In this document: positions 34,901-55,529 of the stretch, in pieces
Numbering within the stretch: the first letter of the stretch is position 1
Layout: every line of letters starts with the position of its first letter
Origin: Deuterostichococcus epilithicus
Lineage: Eukaryota > Chlorophyta > Trebouxiophyceae > Prasiolales > Stichococcaceae
DNA: 64,000 nucleotides
Reading direction: 5' to 3'
Assembly (NCBI GenBank): GCA_033439295.1
Contig: JAVTLE010000008.1
Location: 1,488,001-1,552,000 of the forward strand
Notes under the pieces: generated by a model
What the model saw: only the letters and a program-made list of their open reading frames with translations
The model's database searches: none
Told to the model about the DNA's origin: nothing
Program-made: the position numbers and the translations under genes

Positions 34901-36609
34901 ATAGGGGCTGTCGTGTGCGGACGCGTGCCAAGTTCGCTGCTGCTGCCCAGCAGCCTGCTTGGCGTCCAGCGCAGGCGCTGCTCCCAGCAGGCCGCTGCCT
35001 CCCGGTCTGCACAAAATTGCAACACGTCCAATGCGAGCAGCGGCTGCCCCCGGTGCATGCCGTTTGCAGAGGCCGGCGGCGCGGCGCCAGGCCACTGCTG
35101 TAGTGACGCTGCCGAGTGGCCCGCATCCTGACGGTGTGTGTGCCGTCGTGCCGCAGGCGCGCCGCTGCTGCAGGCGGGGCGCCAGGTGACAGAGCTGCTG
35201 ACGCGCAATCTGCTGAAGACCGTCGGCGTGTGGTGGTGCGCCTGCGCTTCCTGATCCTGCCCTCAGCTGCTGCTCATCCAGCAGTTGCCGGTTGGTGGCC
35301 GCCCGCCAACACCCGCACGACCCTGCAGCCCTACGGGTGCATGCCTGCGGTTTGCGGCTTGCCTGCAAGCTCGTCCCAGTGATGACGCAAATGCGATGAC
35401 CCTCGTGCCAGGTTCCCGCCAATGGTCGTCCAGTTCGCGAGTTTCGCGTGCTCAGCGGCATGGGGCCTCCTCTTGTACTGTCTCGCTCGTTTCTCCTGGA
35501 AGCAGCACGATGCCAAACAGGTGTGTTGTTTTGGGAACTTTCTGTTCAGTTGTACACCCATAACGGAATAGTAGTTGTATTGCTCCAAAACCTGCAGTTT
35601 CATCACCCAACACCACCACCCAGCGTTGACGCGCTAGGGTGAGACGCTGCCGTGCACTTATCGTCTGATAATTGCCATGTGCCGACTATTAGTGAAACCG
35701 ATTGCCATCTGCCGTGCAGGAGGCGATCCTGCTGGGCGTGCTGGCGTTCTTCATGGCGCTCATCGTGCTGTCCTTCTTTGGCGCGGTCAGCCCTTTGCGA
35801 AAGCACCTGATGCACATGCTCTGCGACACCAGAGTCCGCTGCATGATGTTGCAGATCGGCTGGTATCGACTGGTCTGCTGATGTAGACGTACCGCACAAC
35901 AGTAACACCCCACGCTCCTGTTGAATTCCGCGCTAAAGCCACCTGCCGTATTGGCCCTTGCAGGTGCTGCTGAACATCGTCGACGCGCTGTTTGTGTGCT
36001 ATGCTCTGGATCGCGACCGCGCCGCCATCACCAAGACCGAGGTCCACGAGATCTTCTCCCTGGTGAGCGGATCCCTTCAAGCGCATACACCCGAAGCTTC
36101 CACCGGACTGCGTTCATGACATGCTTTCGCAGCCCCTTCTCGTTCCTCGAAACGGGACCTATGCTGGTGCCGTTTTTGGCAGCTTGCAGCCTTCTGCCAG
36201 GTTTGCATGTGTTAGAACAGACCAAACCTCCAGGCGGGGAGCTGACTGGGTTCCGCCCTGCAGCTGCCGGTGGGCGCGGTCGTGGAGCAGCCCGATGGGC
36301 AGTATGCTTATGGCAACCCGCAGCCTGGGTCCCGAGGTGTGCTGCCTAGCACAGCAGCTTGACCTCCCGTGGGTGATACCCAATGGCCAGACATTTCGCA
36401 TTTGAGGTGTTCTTGATCCTCAAAAACAGCCAGTCTCTCCATTCGTCCTCTGGTGCCCTGTGTGCGCCTGTCCCCAGCAGTGTCCACAGCAAGAGTGACA
36501 GCACTGTTCACCTCTCCTGCCTGACCCTCAAATGCTTGATGCTGGTGCAGGTCGAGTCAACTATGTGCCACCAGCGCAGCAGGAGCAGTACCCAGCAATT
36601 CCGCCGTGA
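31928..36609 (+). CDS. Choline-transporter-like protein (CTL/Pns1, SLC44 family)
   Basis: Multi-pass membrane protein of the PF04515 family (plant CTL1-like, yeast Pns1), implicated in choline handling and membrane trafficking. It starts MEPGDDTEPLTAQGD (hydrophilic, 31928). A helix PWGVAYAVFLAFAITGGIYS is split across exons 32305-32351 and 32439-32463, the second only 25 bases long. Then come HHIDRAYLNDPRHCPLDRSN, LWLLASAVGSLAVGVAFLQL, IALPLAMGAGGLAAGQWGAG, NAVIVVALLVFTMFAYEHG, GVTLLWTVFLFST and the family hallmark FVISGTIAQWYYSP with IRSIKYALGPQFGTLAFGS. After that: LLACIMECVYSLIEFLTKFA, EAILLGVLAFFMALIVLSFF and ALFVCYALDRDRAA, ending RVNYVPPAQQEQYPAIPP at 36607-36609. The exon ending LILFVIAAQ at 33434 uses a GC donor (CAG/GCAAGT). 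About 15 exons in all. The C-terminal Pro/Gln tail is cytosolic by homology. Confidence 0.87.
32349..32497. repeat. Donor region of CTL exon 2 duplicated at exon 3
   Basis: cag/gtaggcacactaatggctaacgccgcatca at 32349 and cag/gtgagcacacagatggacgccgcatca at 32461 are clearly related; the donors are offset 112 bases. The two donors flank the 25-base exon 3, so that micro-exon lies inside what looks like a local duplication of a donor plus the start of its intron. Confidence 0.65.
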
Positions 36610-36831
36610 AAATCCTGCCAGATTGAGCAGTTGTGTTGACAAGGTCTACAGCTCGGTGTCTTGGTGGCAGTCTGCGACGCATCTTCTGTGGCCCCCATTG
36701 GTTCATACAAGACGACGGACTTTTCAGTCATTCCGTTTTTTTGCTTGTGAGATTGTATAATGGTTTCCAACCGTAGATATATTCGCTGAAAGAAGCTTGG
36801 AGAGTGTTCACGTTAACATCTGTTCGCAAAT

Positions 36832-38366
36832 CTAAGGTCGTGCATCGGGGTCCTTCTGCCGCAGAATGAACAAGTTGCCCTTGTCTCCCCTGCTGACGCG
36901 CAGCTCCTCATCCAGATACGTGGTATCCAACTTCCCTTTTGCGCTCTCAGGAGCCGTCACCTGCAGCAGGTGAGCGGCTCGTCAGTGGCCATTGCTGTTC
37001 AGCAGGCGGCGATGCGCGATGCACGATGTATCACATCACCATATTCGCTCGGGGTTCACATGGTGCCAAGGCGCACCGGGATCAGGCCGCCGATGCGGAA
37101 CTGCCTGAACTGCACCGCTACACAACTTTCGCTTTCTGGCGTCAGATCCGCGTACACCTGCAGGCGCACAGCAGCATGTTCCAGAGACTGCCATGTTGGT
37201 TGCATGCCCGCGACAGCAATTGCCTTGCTGCATGAAGCGCTGTCAGCGCAGTGCATCTGTGGCTCACACATGCGACTTGGGCGACCGGCAACAGTCATGG
37301 CTTGCCTGGTTGAAGAAAGGCCAGGACTCCTTGTTCGCCGCCTTCAGGTTCTCCGCATCTGGGGACACAGCAACCGTCATGAGCTATACAGCATCATTCG
37401 GCAACAGAGGCCGACTCGAAGTGTGACATGCTGCCATGTGGGCACGGTGCGAGATGAATCATGGCTACACATGGATGCTAATGGTCTCACACCTAGGAAC
37501 TGGTGGATGGGCCCATTTGGCCGCAGGAATGCTGGCCGGCTGGTGCCTGGGCACAGCAAGGGGAAGCTTGGAAATGGCTCAATCAGAGTTTCTAGGACAG
37601 CTGGGCATGCACAGACGAGGTGACAGCGATCGGGCGACAGGAATTGAGCACACAAATGCATACCTAGGATGCTGTCTGACGTTGTGTATCTGCATTTCAC
37701 CGCGCACACGGAAATGGTCAGAGGAGCCTTTCCCGAGCACAAGCCCCGACCGCGCATTGAATATTTTGGAGACCAGCGCCAGCTTGACGAGCAGCGTGCA
37801 CATGACGACGCAGTGCAGCATCAGTCGCTCACAAGAGCTCCCATTTGCCGTTGATCAGCGGCGACGCCAGCGCCTTCCTGTTGGGATTTGCCCGCTCGAG
37901 CGCACTTGCCAGTTCGTCCACCCACTGTTTGTCCTCGTTTGTGGCCGTCACACCGCGCTGCAGCCCGCTGATGGCGTCCAGCAGCTGCAGTGGCCACATG
38001 GACTCGTCTGAGTGTCAGTGCCACCAATGATAGCGCCGCGGCCGCGGCATGCAGTGTGCTGAGCCGTTTGCAATAGATTGACATGCTGCAGGTCCCGATA
38101 ACCACCGATGCAGGTCTCACCTCTGCTTTGAGATCCTCTACATTCGCAGTGGCCATCTTGGCTCCTCCGCCAAAAAGCCTGCCAAAGAATGCTTGTGTCG
38201 ATGGCTGTTGCCTGTTGCGCTGGCTGCACTTATGGGCTGCTGGCGTCCGGAAAGGTGGGAATCTCGTTCTGTGCTGGCCGAGACGCTGCGATGTCGCTGC
38301 AAAAGCTGAGGACAGCGAACGCGAACGGACAGCAGAGTGCAGTGACGTCGATGCTGTTGTTTGCAT
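36832..38366 (-). CDS. Plastid lipid-associated protein / fibrillin (PAP family)
   Basis: Fibrillins coat plastoglobules or bind thylakoid lipids and help in stress and isoprenoid metabolism. ATG at 38364-38366 opens a Ser/Thr/Arg-rich transit peptide ([20 protein letters not shown]), followed by [13 protein letters not shown]. The core exon (about 38000-37830) reads [20 protein letters not shown] and [20 protein letters not shown] then NGKWELL, the family signature. Later exons give [16 protein letters not shown] (about 37500), [20 protein letters not shown] (about 37150) and the C-terminal block [20 protein letters not shown] with [12 protein letters not shown], stop at 36832-36834. All match PAP order, and length is normal. 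It ends convergently with CTL, 222 bases apart, and its start faces the ELP3 3' end. Confidence 0.88.
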
Positions 38367-38584
38367 TGCACCGACTGCTCTTGCTGTTGCTGTGCCTGCT
38401 GCTCACGGCGATGCCTGTATCAGATGTGAAGTGTTATTATCCTGTTGCAATAGCCAATAATTGTAGGTGTCAAATGAACGATCGACTGCTTGAATGTCGC
38501 TGCTAGCCTGAAGCTGAATTTTAGCACTCCAGGGTGCCTCTCGTAGCAGTCGCCGCTGGTGTCACTTGAACTTCGCAGTGCGCC

Positions 38585-43674
<5,090 letters not shown>

Positions 43675-44087
43675 CACATCGAACTGACTTTGCTCGACGG
43701 CGTGTAGCCCTATGTCCTTGCTCCAACGCTGGCGTGACGGCGTGCGACCACCAGACTAGCAGTGAAGTTGCTGACCGTCGTGCAGATGAGCGATGTTCGG
43801 ATGAGCGATAATTCTGTGAACCTGCAGCGGGAGGCAGAATTCTTGTACTTGTACTGTCACCAAACAGCGAGTGCAATGACGCAGCAAGAACTCACATGCA
43901 AAGTTGCCAACTGCAGTCGCTGAGCTGGCACGCCGTCAGCACTGCTCCAGGTGCAGCAGGTCGCTGCTCCGCATAACTCGTTTGCAGTGCAAGACTCTGA
44001 TGTGCAAACACCCTACTGTCCTATTGGGCTGACAAGCGGCCCGGACGAGACGCTCCAGTTTCAGAACATCTGCTCCAGCAGGCCAGG
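43675..44087. other. Divergent promoter region between ELP3 and NSUN5
   Basis: About 410 bases separate the outward-facing start codons. The stretch contains short gatgagcgat repeats near 43785-43810 and no gene. It must serve two RNA-modification genes, one for tRNA and one for rRNA; shared regulation is possible but not shown. Confidence 0.45.
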
Positions 44088-48037
<3,950 letters not shown>

Positions 48038-48225
48038 GGAGAGTGTGCTTCCTGAGACAGTATTGCCATGCGGCAGCTGATGTATCATAGAGGAGCATGG
48101 TGGGAGTTGGGAGCGCAAAACTTGCAACTTGTTGCGCTGGTGTCGTTGCACTAAAGATTAAGTGTCTCGTTGAAGGTCGCCTTGCAGCCTGGGTGCTGCC
48201 ACTACGATTTTGAAATGCAATAGGG

Positions 48226-48990
48226 CTACTGGTGCTCTGCCGCCGGCTGAGACTGCTCCTCCTCCAACTGAGACCGCATCGCCACCGCAGCCCGCCACCG
48301 GGCCTGCCTCTGGGCTTGCCGCTGCACAGCCGCAGCCGCCTCCTGCCGCTTCCTCGTGCGCGCATGGGCCTGCACATGCAGCGCGCATGCAAACCAGCAT
48401 CAAGACGGCTCCCAGCCTACCAGTCATGATCGGATTGTTGAACTGTGTTCTTGCGCCACAAGACAGCTACTGGCAAACTAAGCTCACGAAGTCAGAGGCC
48501 CGTCCGCCAACCTTGATCTGCAGCCGTTTCTTCTCCGCACGGTGGAAAGCGTTCCGGTTGCTGTTCTGTGGCTTCTCCCCCGCTCGGCGCTCGAGCAGGT
48601 TTGCAGCCGGCGCCTGCCCTGCACCCACTGCGACGTCAGCGGCTGCGCCGGCCGAGGCGCTCGTGGCATATGCCGCATGGCTCGTGCCTGCGGCACAGGC
48701 GCAGGCTCTCGTGCGTTGTAGCAGGGCGCCAGCTGCACAAGGTGATGGGCAGTTGGGAAGGCGCCAGGAACGGCACAGCTGGGAAGCTCAACCCTGCTCT
48801 CCCTGCAGTGGAGTCCACTGCAGTGATCACCGTGATCTGTGCGGAGGCCTAGCAGGGACAACAGAGACGTCAGCTGCTGCGGTGCGGCAGCCTGCGGCCG
48901 GATCGCTGTGCCGCCAGCAGCGCCAAACAGCGGCTGCAGCAGCTTGTGGCACGTCTGCCTGAACGCCTGCTGCATCATCGCCATTGTCAT
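48226..48990 (-). CDS. Small basic protein of unknown function, three exons
   Basis: I do not recognise the family. Start ATG at 48988-48990 gives MTMAMMQQAFRQTCHKLLQP then LFGAAGGTAIRPQAAAPQQL, an amphipathic basic head that could be a mitochondrial presequence. Exon 1 ends near 48833 (GATCACG/gtgatc). Exon 2 (about 48690-48516) supplies GTSHAAYATSASAGAAADVA and the basic segment NLLERRAGEKPQNSNRNAFH then RAEKKRLQIK. Exon 3 (about 48362-48226) gives AHARTRKRQEAAAAVQRQAQ then RQARWRAAVAMRSQLEEEQS, a helical Arg/Gln/Ala tail, stop at 48226-48228. Phase is consistent at both junctions, which supports a real gene. The total is roughly 155 residues. A mitochondrial ribosomal or assembly-factor role is possible from composition only. 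It is convergent with NSUN5 and transcribed in the same direction as ABCD upstream. Confidence 0.5.
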
Positions 48991-49904
48991 CGTGATGGAA
49001 TCGAGGAATTCCGAGCTGCGCGACGTCTGCTAGGGGTTTTCAAGGGACCTTGAATACCCCGATGTCTGGTGCTGGCGAAGACGCCGGAAGAGAGTGTGTT
49101 CTTGCGAGACCAGCGCAAGGACAGCCACACGTGCTCTTCTGGAGGTAATCGCAGCGTTGTGCAGCCAAGGAAACAAAGGTGAAGTCGTGTGATGTCGAGA
49201 AGAGGAGTATTGAAAAGCCAATAGGCAGGGAACGCAGGCGGCGGTTCTCGTTGCGGTCGTAGAGTATTATGGGTACGCACGGGTACATTACCAGCATACT
49301 TTGTTCGAGTCGTGATCAGTGCTGCACGCTCTTCACTCAAAGCCTGTCGACCAGGTGTGTCTGCAGCGGGGCTGCCGTCGCATGTGCACATAGTCAGCAG
49401 GCCTTCGATCGGCGGACAATGGCGTCATGCGATTTTCTGCGGCAGTTTTCACGTCAAAGTTGTGCCGTGTTCAGATCCTACTTACACGCTCGACCGCTTA
49501 CTTGTCCGGGTGGAACATGTGAGGCTGCAACACCTTCTTTCAAGCTGCGGTCATCAGGGCCAGCGTTTTAGATGCGAGCGGCACAGACACACAAACAGGT
49601 AAGATCGTTCCAACTCCAAAGGTATAAGAAGTGTCTTCAGTTTGGGGTGTCTCCAGGCGTTGACTGAACACCTAGAACCTGATGCAGCAGCTGGTTGCAG
49701 AAACAGGAAACGTCGAGCAGGTGCCTAGCAGACGGATGCACCGCCGCCTATCGACGGCGCAGCGACGTGATGCACACAAAATCAATTGTTTGAACCGCAG
49801 AGCTCATCCCTACTTGTTTCTGCAAAAAATGGGTACAAAACTCCCGAGGAGGTGCAGACTGGGCTCGTCCACGCGACAGAGCCGCCAGCGCCGGTGGGTG
49901 GGTC
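48991..49904. other. Intergenic region between the small basic gene and ABCD
   Basis: The region should hold the ABCD 3' end and the promoter of the small basic gene. No conserved frame is seen. TTACA (minus-strand TGTAA) occurs at 49482-49486, about 420 bases past the ABCD stop, perhaps too far to be its signal. Confidence 0.4.
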
Positions 49905-52900
49905 TCATCGTGATGGAGTGGCGCCGTTGGCCTGTGCGGCTGCAGTCATGAGGTCATCCTGCGAAAGGTCCTCCATCCGCCAGCCGCTGCCTTGTACGAG
50001 CTGCCCACCCTGCACCCAGATCAACGGTCCAAAGCATCAGGTCGAGGCAGTACGTCGAGGAAATGATGCAGCAACCACCATGCCTGCAAAGTCAGGGCGC
50101 TCAAATCGCATGAGTCTCTGCCGGCCCAGCCCGCTGCAAGCCACAAGCACACTCACATCTAGTGGCTTGGACGGGCTCAGGCATGCTTTTCTCCAGGGCA
50201 CCACGCACACCTCGAAGTAGATGACAGCCTGGTGGAAGGCCTTGATGGCGGGGCGGTGGCCGATGGACAGGAGCGTGATGCCGGCGTCCACGCATGCCTG
50301 GTACAGCGCCGCCTGCAGGCGGGTGGCATTCGTATATGATAACATTAAGCAGGAAGGGGGGAAGCGGGCAGTGATGTGACAGGTTTTGGTTGCATGAACG
50401 GCCCCCTGTCAGACTCGGTGGCCGCCAAAGACATCGCGCTCTCGAGCCGCCCAGCGTTTGAGCCTCCTCACCTCGCCGTCGGCAGACACCGCGGAGGTGC
50501 ACTCGTCCAGGATGGCGTAGGTGGGCGAGTGGAACAGCAGCCGCGCCATGGCCAACCGCTGCTTCTCGCCGCCCGACAGGGTCTCCCCCCACGGCTGCAC
50601 CTGCTCCCAGCCGCGCCCCCTGCCAAAGGCGCCACGCCACGGCGCGGGTGAGGCTTCGTCACGTTCCAAAGCCGAGCGAACGGCGTCATGTCACCGCCGC
50701 AGGAACAAGGCGCTCAGGGGCCGAGAGTCGCGACAGGCAGTTCCGCGGGCGAAGCACTGGCGCTGCCGCAGGTTTTGCACAAGCTCAAGGAGGCGTACCG
50801 GGCTAGGAGGTAGTCCAGCTCGACAGCCTCGAGGCACTCCTCCAGCCGTGCGTCCTCCGCATCGCGGTCCACCTTATCCAGGTCCTGCAGCCGCCGGGTC
50901 AGGAAGGTATGTTTGTATGCTAGGATGTTTAGATTTGGTCTCTGACTGGACTGCTCTGGTCACACCACGATTGGGTCATTGCACCCAAGTGGCACGTCCT
51001 CCATGGTGCGGTCCAACCTGCCCAGGTTCTGCATCGCCGTGTTGCACTGACCAAGCCTCAGCCCATCGACCTGCCACAATTGTCTCCGGCACGCCTTCAT
51101 CAGTGCATTGTTCTGGACCCCTTCTGCCTCCCTCCCTCGCCCGCCTGCGCCACAAACCCTCCAACCGCGCCCCTGCCGCCGTTAACCTGCCCACCTCCAT
51201 GCTCGCCACCTGTGCTGCCAGTTGGCGTCCGACTCGAGAGCCAGTCTGCCCTGCAGGAAAGCATGAAGGATGGCCAGAAGGGAGCTAGTGCAGCCGTGGG
51301 GAGGCGAGCAGCGCACCATGCCTGCGCCGGGGCCGGCCAGGCGAGTGAACGCGGCGCGCGCTTCTGGCGGCGAGGCCGCCCAAACCGCCGCCGGCGGCCG
51401 CGGATACAGCAACTGGTCGCGCAGGCTGCGCACCCAGGTGTCGGACAGGTCAACAACGTGCATGTCATGCAGGAACGCACTTTGCTGAACAGGAGCACGC
51501 TGTGTGGAGGTGCACGAAGCTGAACAGGAGCGGAAGCATTGCTGGTGAGAGGGTCGGGCGGGTGGGTCGCGACTCGACAATGCGGTGCATTTGCAGCAAA
51601 CGAGGGAGGCTGTCTTGTGTCGGTCATGAGCTGTTGACGGGAGCGCACCTGCCAGCGACGAGGTAGGGCCGCTGCGAGAGATAGAACACCTCCCGCTTCG
51701 GCGGCAGCGTCACCTCTCCGCCCTGTCGGCACAGTTGAGTCCTCAGCAGTTCACATGGCGGCCGTGCACCAATGATGTGGCACAGCAGCGACCGAGCAGA
51801 GCCAGTTGCTCCTTCCAGTGGAAGACCTGAGGTGCAGCACTGGGACATCGTTCAGCACGGCACCGGGAGACGCACTCGCTGCAAGTCAGGACATGGGCAC
51901 AGGACTGCAGGATGAGAAGCAGCCGTGTGCACCTGGAGAGGCCACAGGCCTGCAAGCACGCGGAACAGGCTGGACTTGCCGCTGCCGTTGGGGCCCATGA
52001 TGATGATGGAGCGCCCCTTGGGCACGTCGAACGTCAGGTCCCGCACAAGGCTGGAGCCGTCGGGCGCATTAAGCGCCACCCTACAGCATACATGTGCACC
52101 AGTGCAAGCGTCAACGATGCAGCTGCAGCCAGTGCGCCGGGTGTGCATGTGAAGCGACCCAGTCGCAGTGCCTGCACCTCCTCCCTGCACATGCGTGCTG
52201 GCAGCGTGCAAAGCAGAGCGGCACATATGCATGAGCGCACTGGAATGGTTGGTGCTGCGCAGGGCGTCACACGAGAACAACTTTGCCACGGGCGCGCCTG
52301 TCGAAGCGGATTATGTCGCCGTCCAGCCGCGCCGGCGGCAGCGAGTTGTCCTCCGCTTCCGCCTCCGCGCTCAGCCGGTTGGACGATGACACATTGCGCA
52401 TGTACAGCTGTGCGCAGCCAGCGAGCCAAGTCAGATGGTACATCTCAAACTGTCAGTCCATGCGCTCGGACGTGAACCAGCGCACTGGGCTGCAGTCGCC
52501 CTTCTTCCAGATGCGCTCAGGACGCGCAGCCAGCCCGATCTGGCACAGCAAGAGTATGCGGGCGCTCCCGGCGCTGCGGCCGGCAGGCGTGCAGCCTCCT
52601 GCCGTCCCTGTTCCAGCCTTCGTGATAGTAGCCACCATGCATGCTTGATCGAAGATGAGAAGTGAAGACGGAGAGGTTGACCAACGTGCGCTGCGAAGTG
52701 CGCACCTCGCGGTGGTACTCGGCGGCGTTGGGGGCGGACATGCGCTCAACGGCCTCCAGCAGCTCTGAGACGCGGGAGGTGTGGCCCGCCAGCGCCGTCA
52801 CCCGCTTGTACACCAGCACCAGGTCGCCCACGCCCCTGTGCGGCAAGGGACGAAATGTCGCCACGAGGGAGCCTTGCCGGGCTGCTTGCCTCAAATCAGC

Positions 52901-55419
52901 TCTCGGTTTTTTCCGTCAGCAGGCCATCTCATCCGAACACGCAGCAGGTCTTGTAAATATCGGGTGATCTCCGAGTGTAACCTTCAGCGGACGGAGCAGC
53001 TGCGCCACACATTACGGTTTTGGCTGTCTCTGTGCACATGCGGCCGTGTGCAGCACATGTAAACGTCTGCTGGGACGGCCGCAGGCCTGCCGCGCCAGAG
53101 CTTGGGGACAATCAGCCAGTGGCGCTGCAAGCCGACAGCAGAGAGGACCAAGGCATCGGAGAGGGCATGGCGCAAAAACCCTCGAAAACTCATCGGAAAT
53201 GCAGGGTCCCAGCGCGCGCACCTGGAGGTATTCTGCAGCAGCCGCATCGCGCGGATGTAGTCCTGCGTCAGGTCGTCGCGCGACGCCGTGGAGGTGTCCC
53301 TCCGGAAGTACATCGGCGCCGCATACGTCAGCAGCGCAACCACTGTGGCGCCGTACTTGACCAGGTAACCGTCAAACACCTGCACGACACGTGGAAGTGC
53401 CTTTCGTCACCCATGTACAGTCATCACAGCACAGGCGCTGGAGGAGGGAGTGCAGCACAGGGACGCAGACAGGTGACCACCGGTCACCCCCAACCACTGA
53501 AGAACGATCAAGTGCAGCAGGGTGTGGGGGCAAGGCAGGCGGCCGGTCGCGCACCCCCTGCACGAAGCGCTGGAATGCAGACAGCTTGGAGTGGCGCAGC
53601 AGGCGGGCCAGGTGCTGGTTGAGGATCATCCGCTCCGCCGCGCCGCCAGGCGGGTCGTTGAACGCCACCTCCTCTGCGGACGCCGCCAGCCGCTGCGGCG
53701 CAGGCGGGCCGGGTTCCGTGTTTCGGGTTTAGGTTTCTCAGTCGTTCAGTCACGCAGCGCCAGCTGGCAGCCGAGACTGGGCGGCAGCTGCTGCCCGACC
53801 GCGTCAAGCGTCCAGCTTGCATCCCAGGAGCAAAGCGTCTCGGTTTGCTTGATCGAAGTCGGGCAGCTTTCATCAGCATGTGCCACGAGTGAGTCGACAT
53901 GAGGTCCCCTCCCAAGCTTGGAGGCCAGTGTCTCGCACAGGGGCAGCAGCCCGCGCAACGAACCTGGTGGGCGGTGCGGTAGGCGCCCGATAGGTGCGCC
54001 TCCTGCGACGTCATGAGTGCCAGCGCCGGTGATAGCGCCCGCAGCCCCGCCGCCGTGGCCACGTAGTAGGTGTACAGCGCCACCTGCACTCCCAGGATTA
54101 CTCTCAGAAACCCTCCCTCAGAGGCAGGAAGCATCGCAGACTGCAGAGAGGGGCCACTCATATCGTTGAACGCTGAATAGCTGCACACTCCGCACTGACT
54201 TCTGGACAATTGCGAATATGCAATGCCTGGACCGCCAGCACAGAATGGGGTGTCACTCCTGCGCACCTGCCCTTTGTAACCCATGATGCGGCCAAGGCTG
54301 CGTGTGAACAGGATCACATCTAGCAGCGGCTTGAAGGTGTAGGAGAACAGGTCCGCAATTGCAAAAGCAAACTTCTCCACGTCCTCCGTGATGCGCTGGT
54401 CCGCGTTCGTGAGCCCTGCGCCACAGATGACACGACGGTCAAAGGCTTCTGAGCACACACCAAGGTGCCAAACCTGTGCCATGTGCGCTTGTTGCACTCG
54501 CCAGTGCACTGACGTTAAGACGCTTCCAGTGCAGGCTGCCGAGCACTGCCGAGGTTACAGACCGTGCAGAGCCTGCGTACCGCCGAGGGTCGATGCGGCG
54601 TAGTAGGCCCTGCTGGCGGTGTAGTGCTGGTGCAGGTTGTGCGTCAGCCGGCGCATGAATGCCAGCTGGATGCGCTTCTGGAACAGCTTCAGCCCGCTGT
54701 TGACGAGCGCCGCGGGCACCGCCACGCCCGCAAAGACCAGCAGCAGCCGCCCGAATGCCGGGTATTGCTGCGCAACAGGAGAGCACACAGTCGACCGGAA
54801 GCACGGCGCTCAGAATACTGTATTCCCTGCGCATTCATCTGCCGTGCGCTCATCCGCGAACATCTCTGTTGTATCAATCATTAACAAAGGGCACACCTCC
54901 GACATCGATGGTTTGCTGACGAATTGCTCACCTGAGCAATGAGGTGGCGCCCGGCACGCGCCTCAATTCGCGAGATGTAGTCCGTGAGCCATGTGCGCGA
55001 CACCAGCAGCATGCTCTGAATTGCAATCAGACCTGCCTCCCTCGACCGAATGCCCGGCACGCATCTGCATGTCGCAATGGCAGTAGGGTCGACACCCGGT
55101 TTTAAACTCGTTCCATATTGACGCCGGTCCACAGCTGAGTCGCTCGCTTGTCAGCGCCCCAGAGGGTTGCAATGCCAGAGACCTCCCGTATGAAATTTAG
55201 TTAAATCTCACATAGCATCCAAACTCACATCCGCAGGATTACACCGATGCGCTTGAGGAAAGTGGCGTCCACCGCCACGCGCGGCTTGCGGGGCCGTTTG
55301 CCGCCAGCAGATGGCCTCGCCTCAAGGTCCGCTGCCAAGCGGTTCTGCTCCTTCGCTGCCGCCCGCAGCTCCGTCCGAACCACCTTCGCGCCTGCGGCGC
55401 CGCCGGCCACCAACACGAT
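49905..55419 (-). CDS. Peroxisome-type half ABC transporter, subfamily D (first exon not placed)
   Basis: ABCD proteins import fatty acyl-CoAs or related acids into peroxisomes. The minus-strand order is: [20 protein letters not shown] and [13 protein letters not shown] (exon 55419-55229); [20 protein letters not shown] with RHLIAQ, the family segment after the first helix; [20 protein letters not shown] and [40 protein letters not shown], the EAA-like block; SGAYRTAHQ and [58 protein letters not shown]. The ATPase part has [20 protein letters not shown] (Walker A), [40 protein letters not shown] (signature), [11 protein letters not shown] (Walker B) and [11 protein letters not shown] (H-loop), ending [16 protein letters not shown] and stop at 49905-49907. 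It is a single half, unlike the fused plant PXA1/CTS. The start exon lies upstream of 55419 but no convincing one was found. Location is by family only. Confidence 0.85.
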
Positions 55420-55520
55420 CTGCACGCACAGAGGGTGCTCTCAAAGCGTCTGGTTCGCCTCCAGGTCCGCTGCCAGTCATTCCTGCTCCTTTGCCGCCCG
55501 TAGGATTCACCACCTTCGCT
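55313..55520 (-). repeat. Duplicated start of the [19 protein letters not shown] exon
   Basis: The functional exon segment at about 55313-55388 is repeated in degraded form at about 55452-55520 (offset 130-138, with small gaps). On the minus strand the copy reads gcgaaggtggtgaatcc, a short gap, then ggagcaggaatgactggcag, against GCGAAGGTGGTTCGGACGG and GGAGCAGAACCGCTTGGCAG. The copy is upstream in transcription and breaks the frame. Confidence 0.75.
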
Positions 55521-55529
55521 GTCAGACGC

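Noticed and set aside
48158-48427. Minus-strand frame rich in Gly/Ala/Cys at the small basic gene
   Set aside because: It overlaps exon 3 of that gene in another frame and gives only low-complexity sequence.
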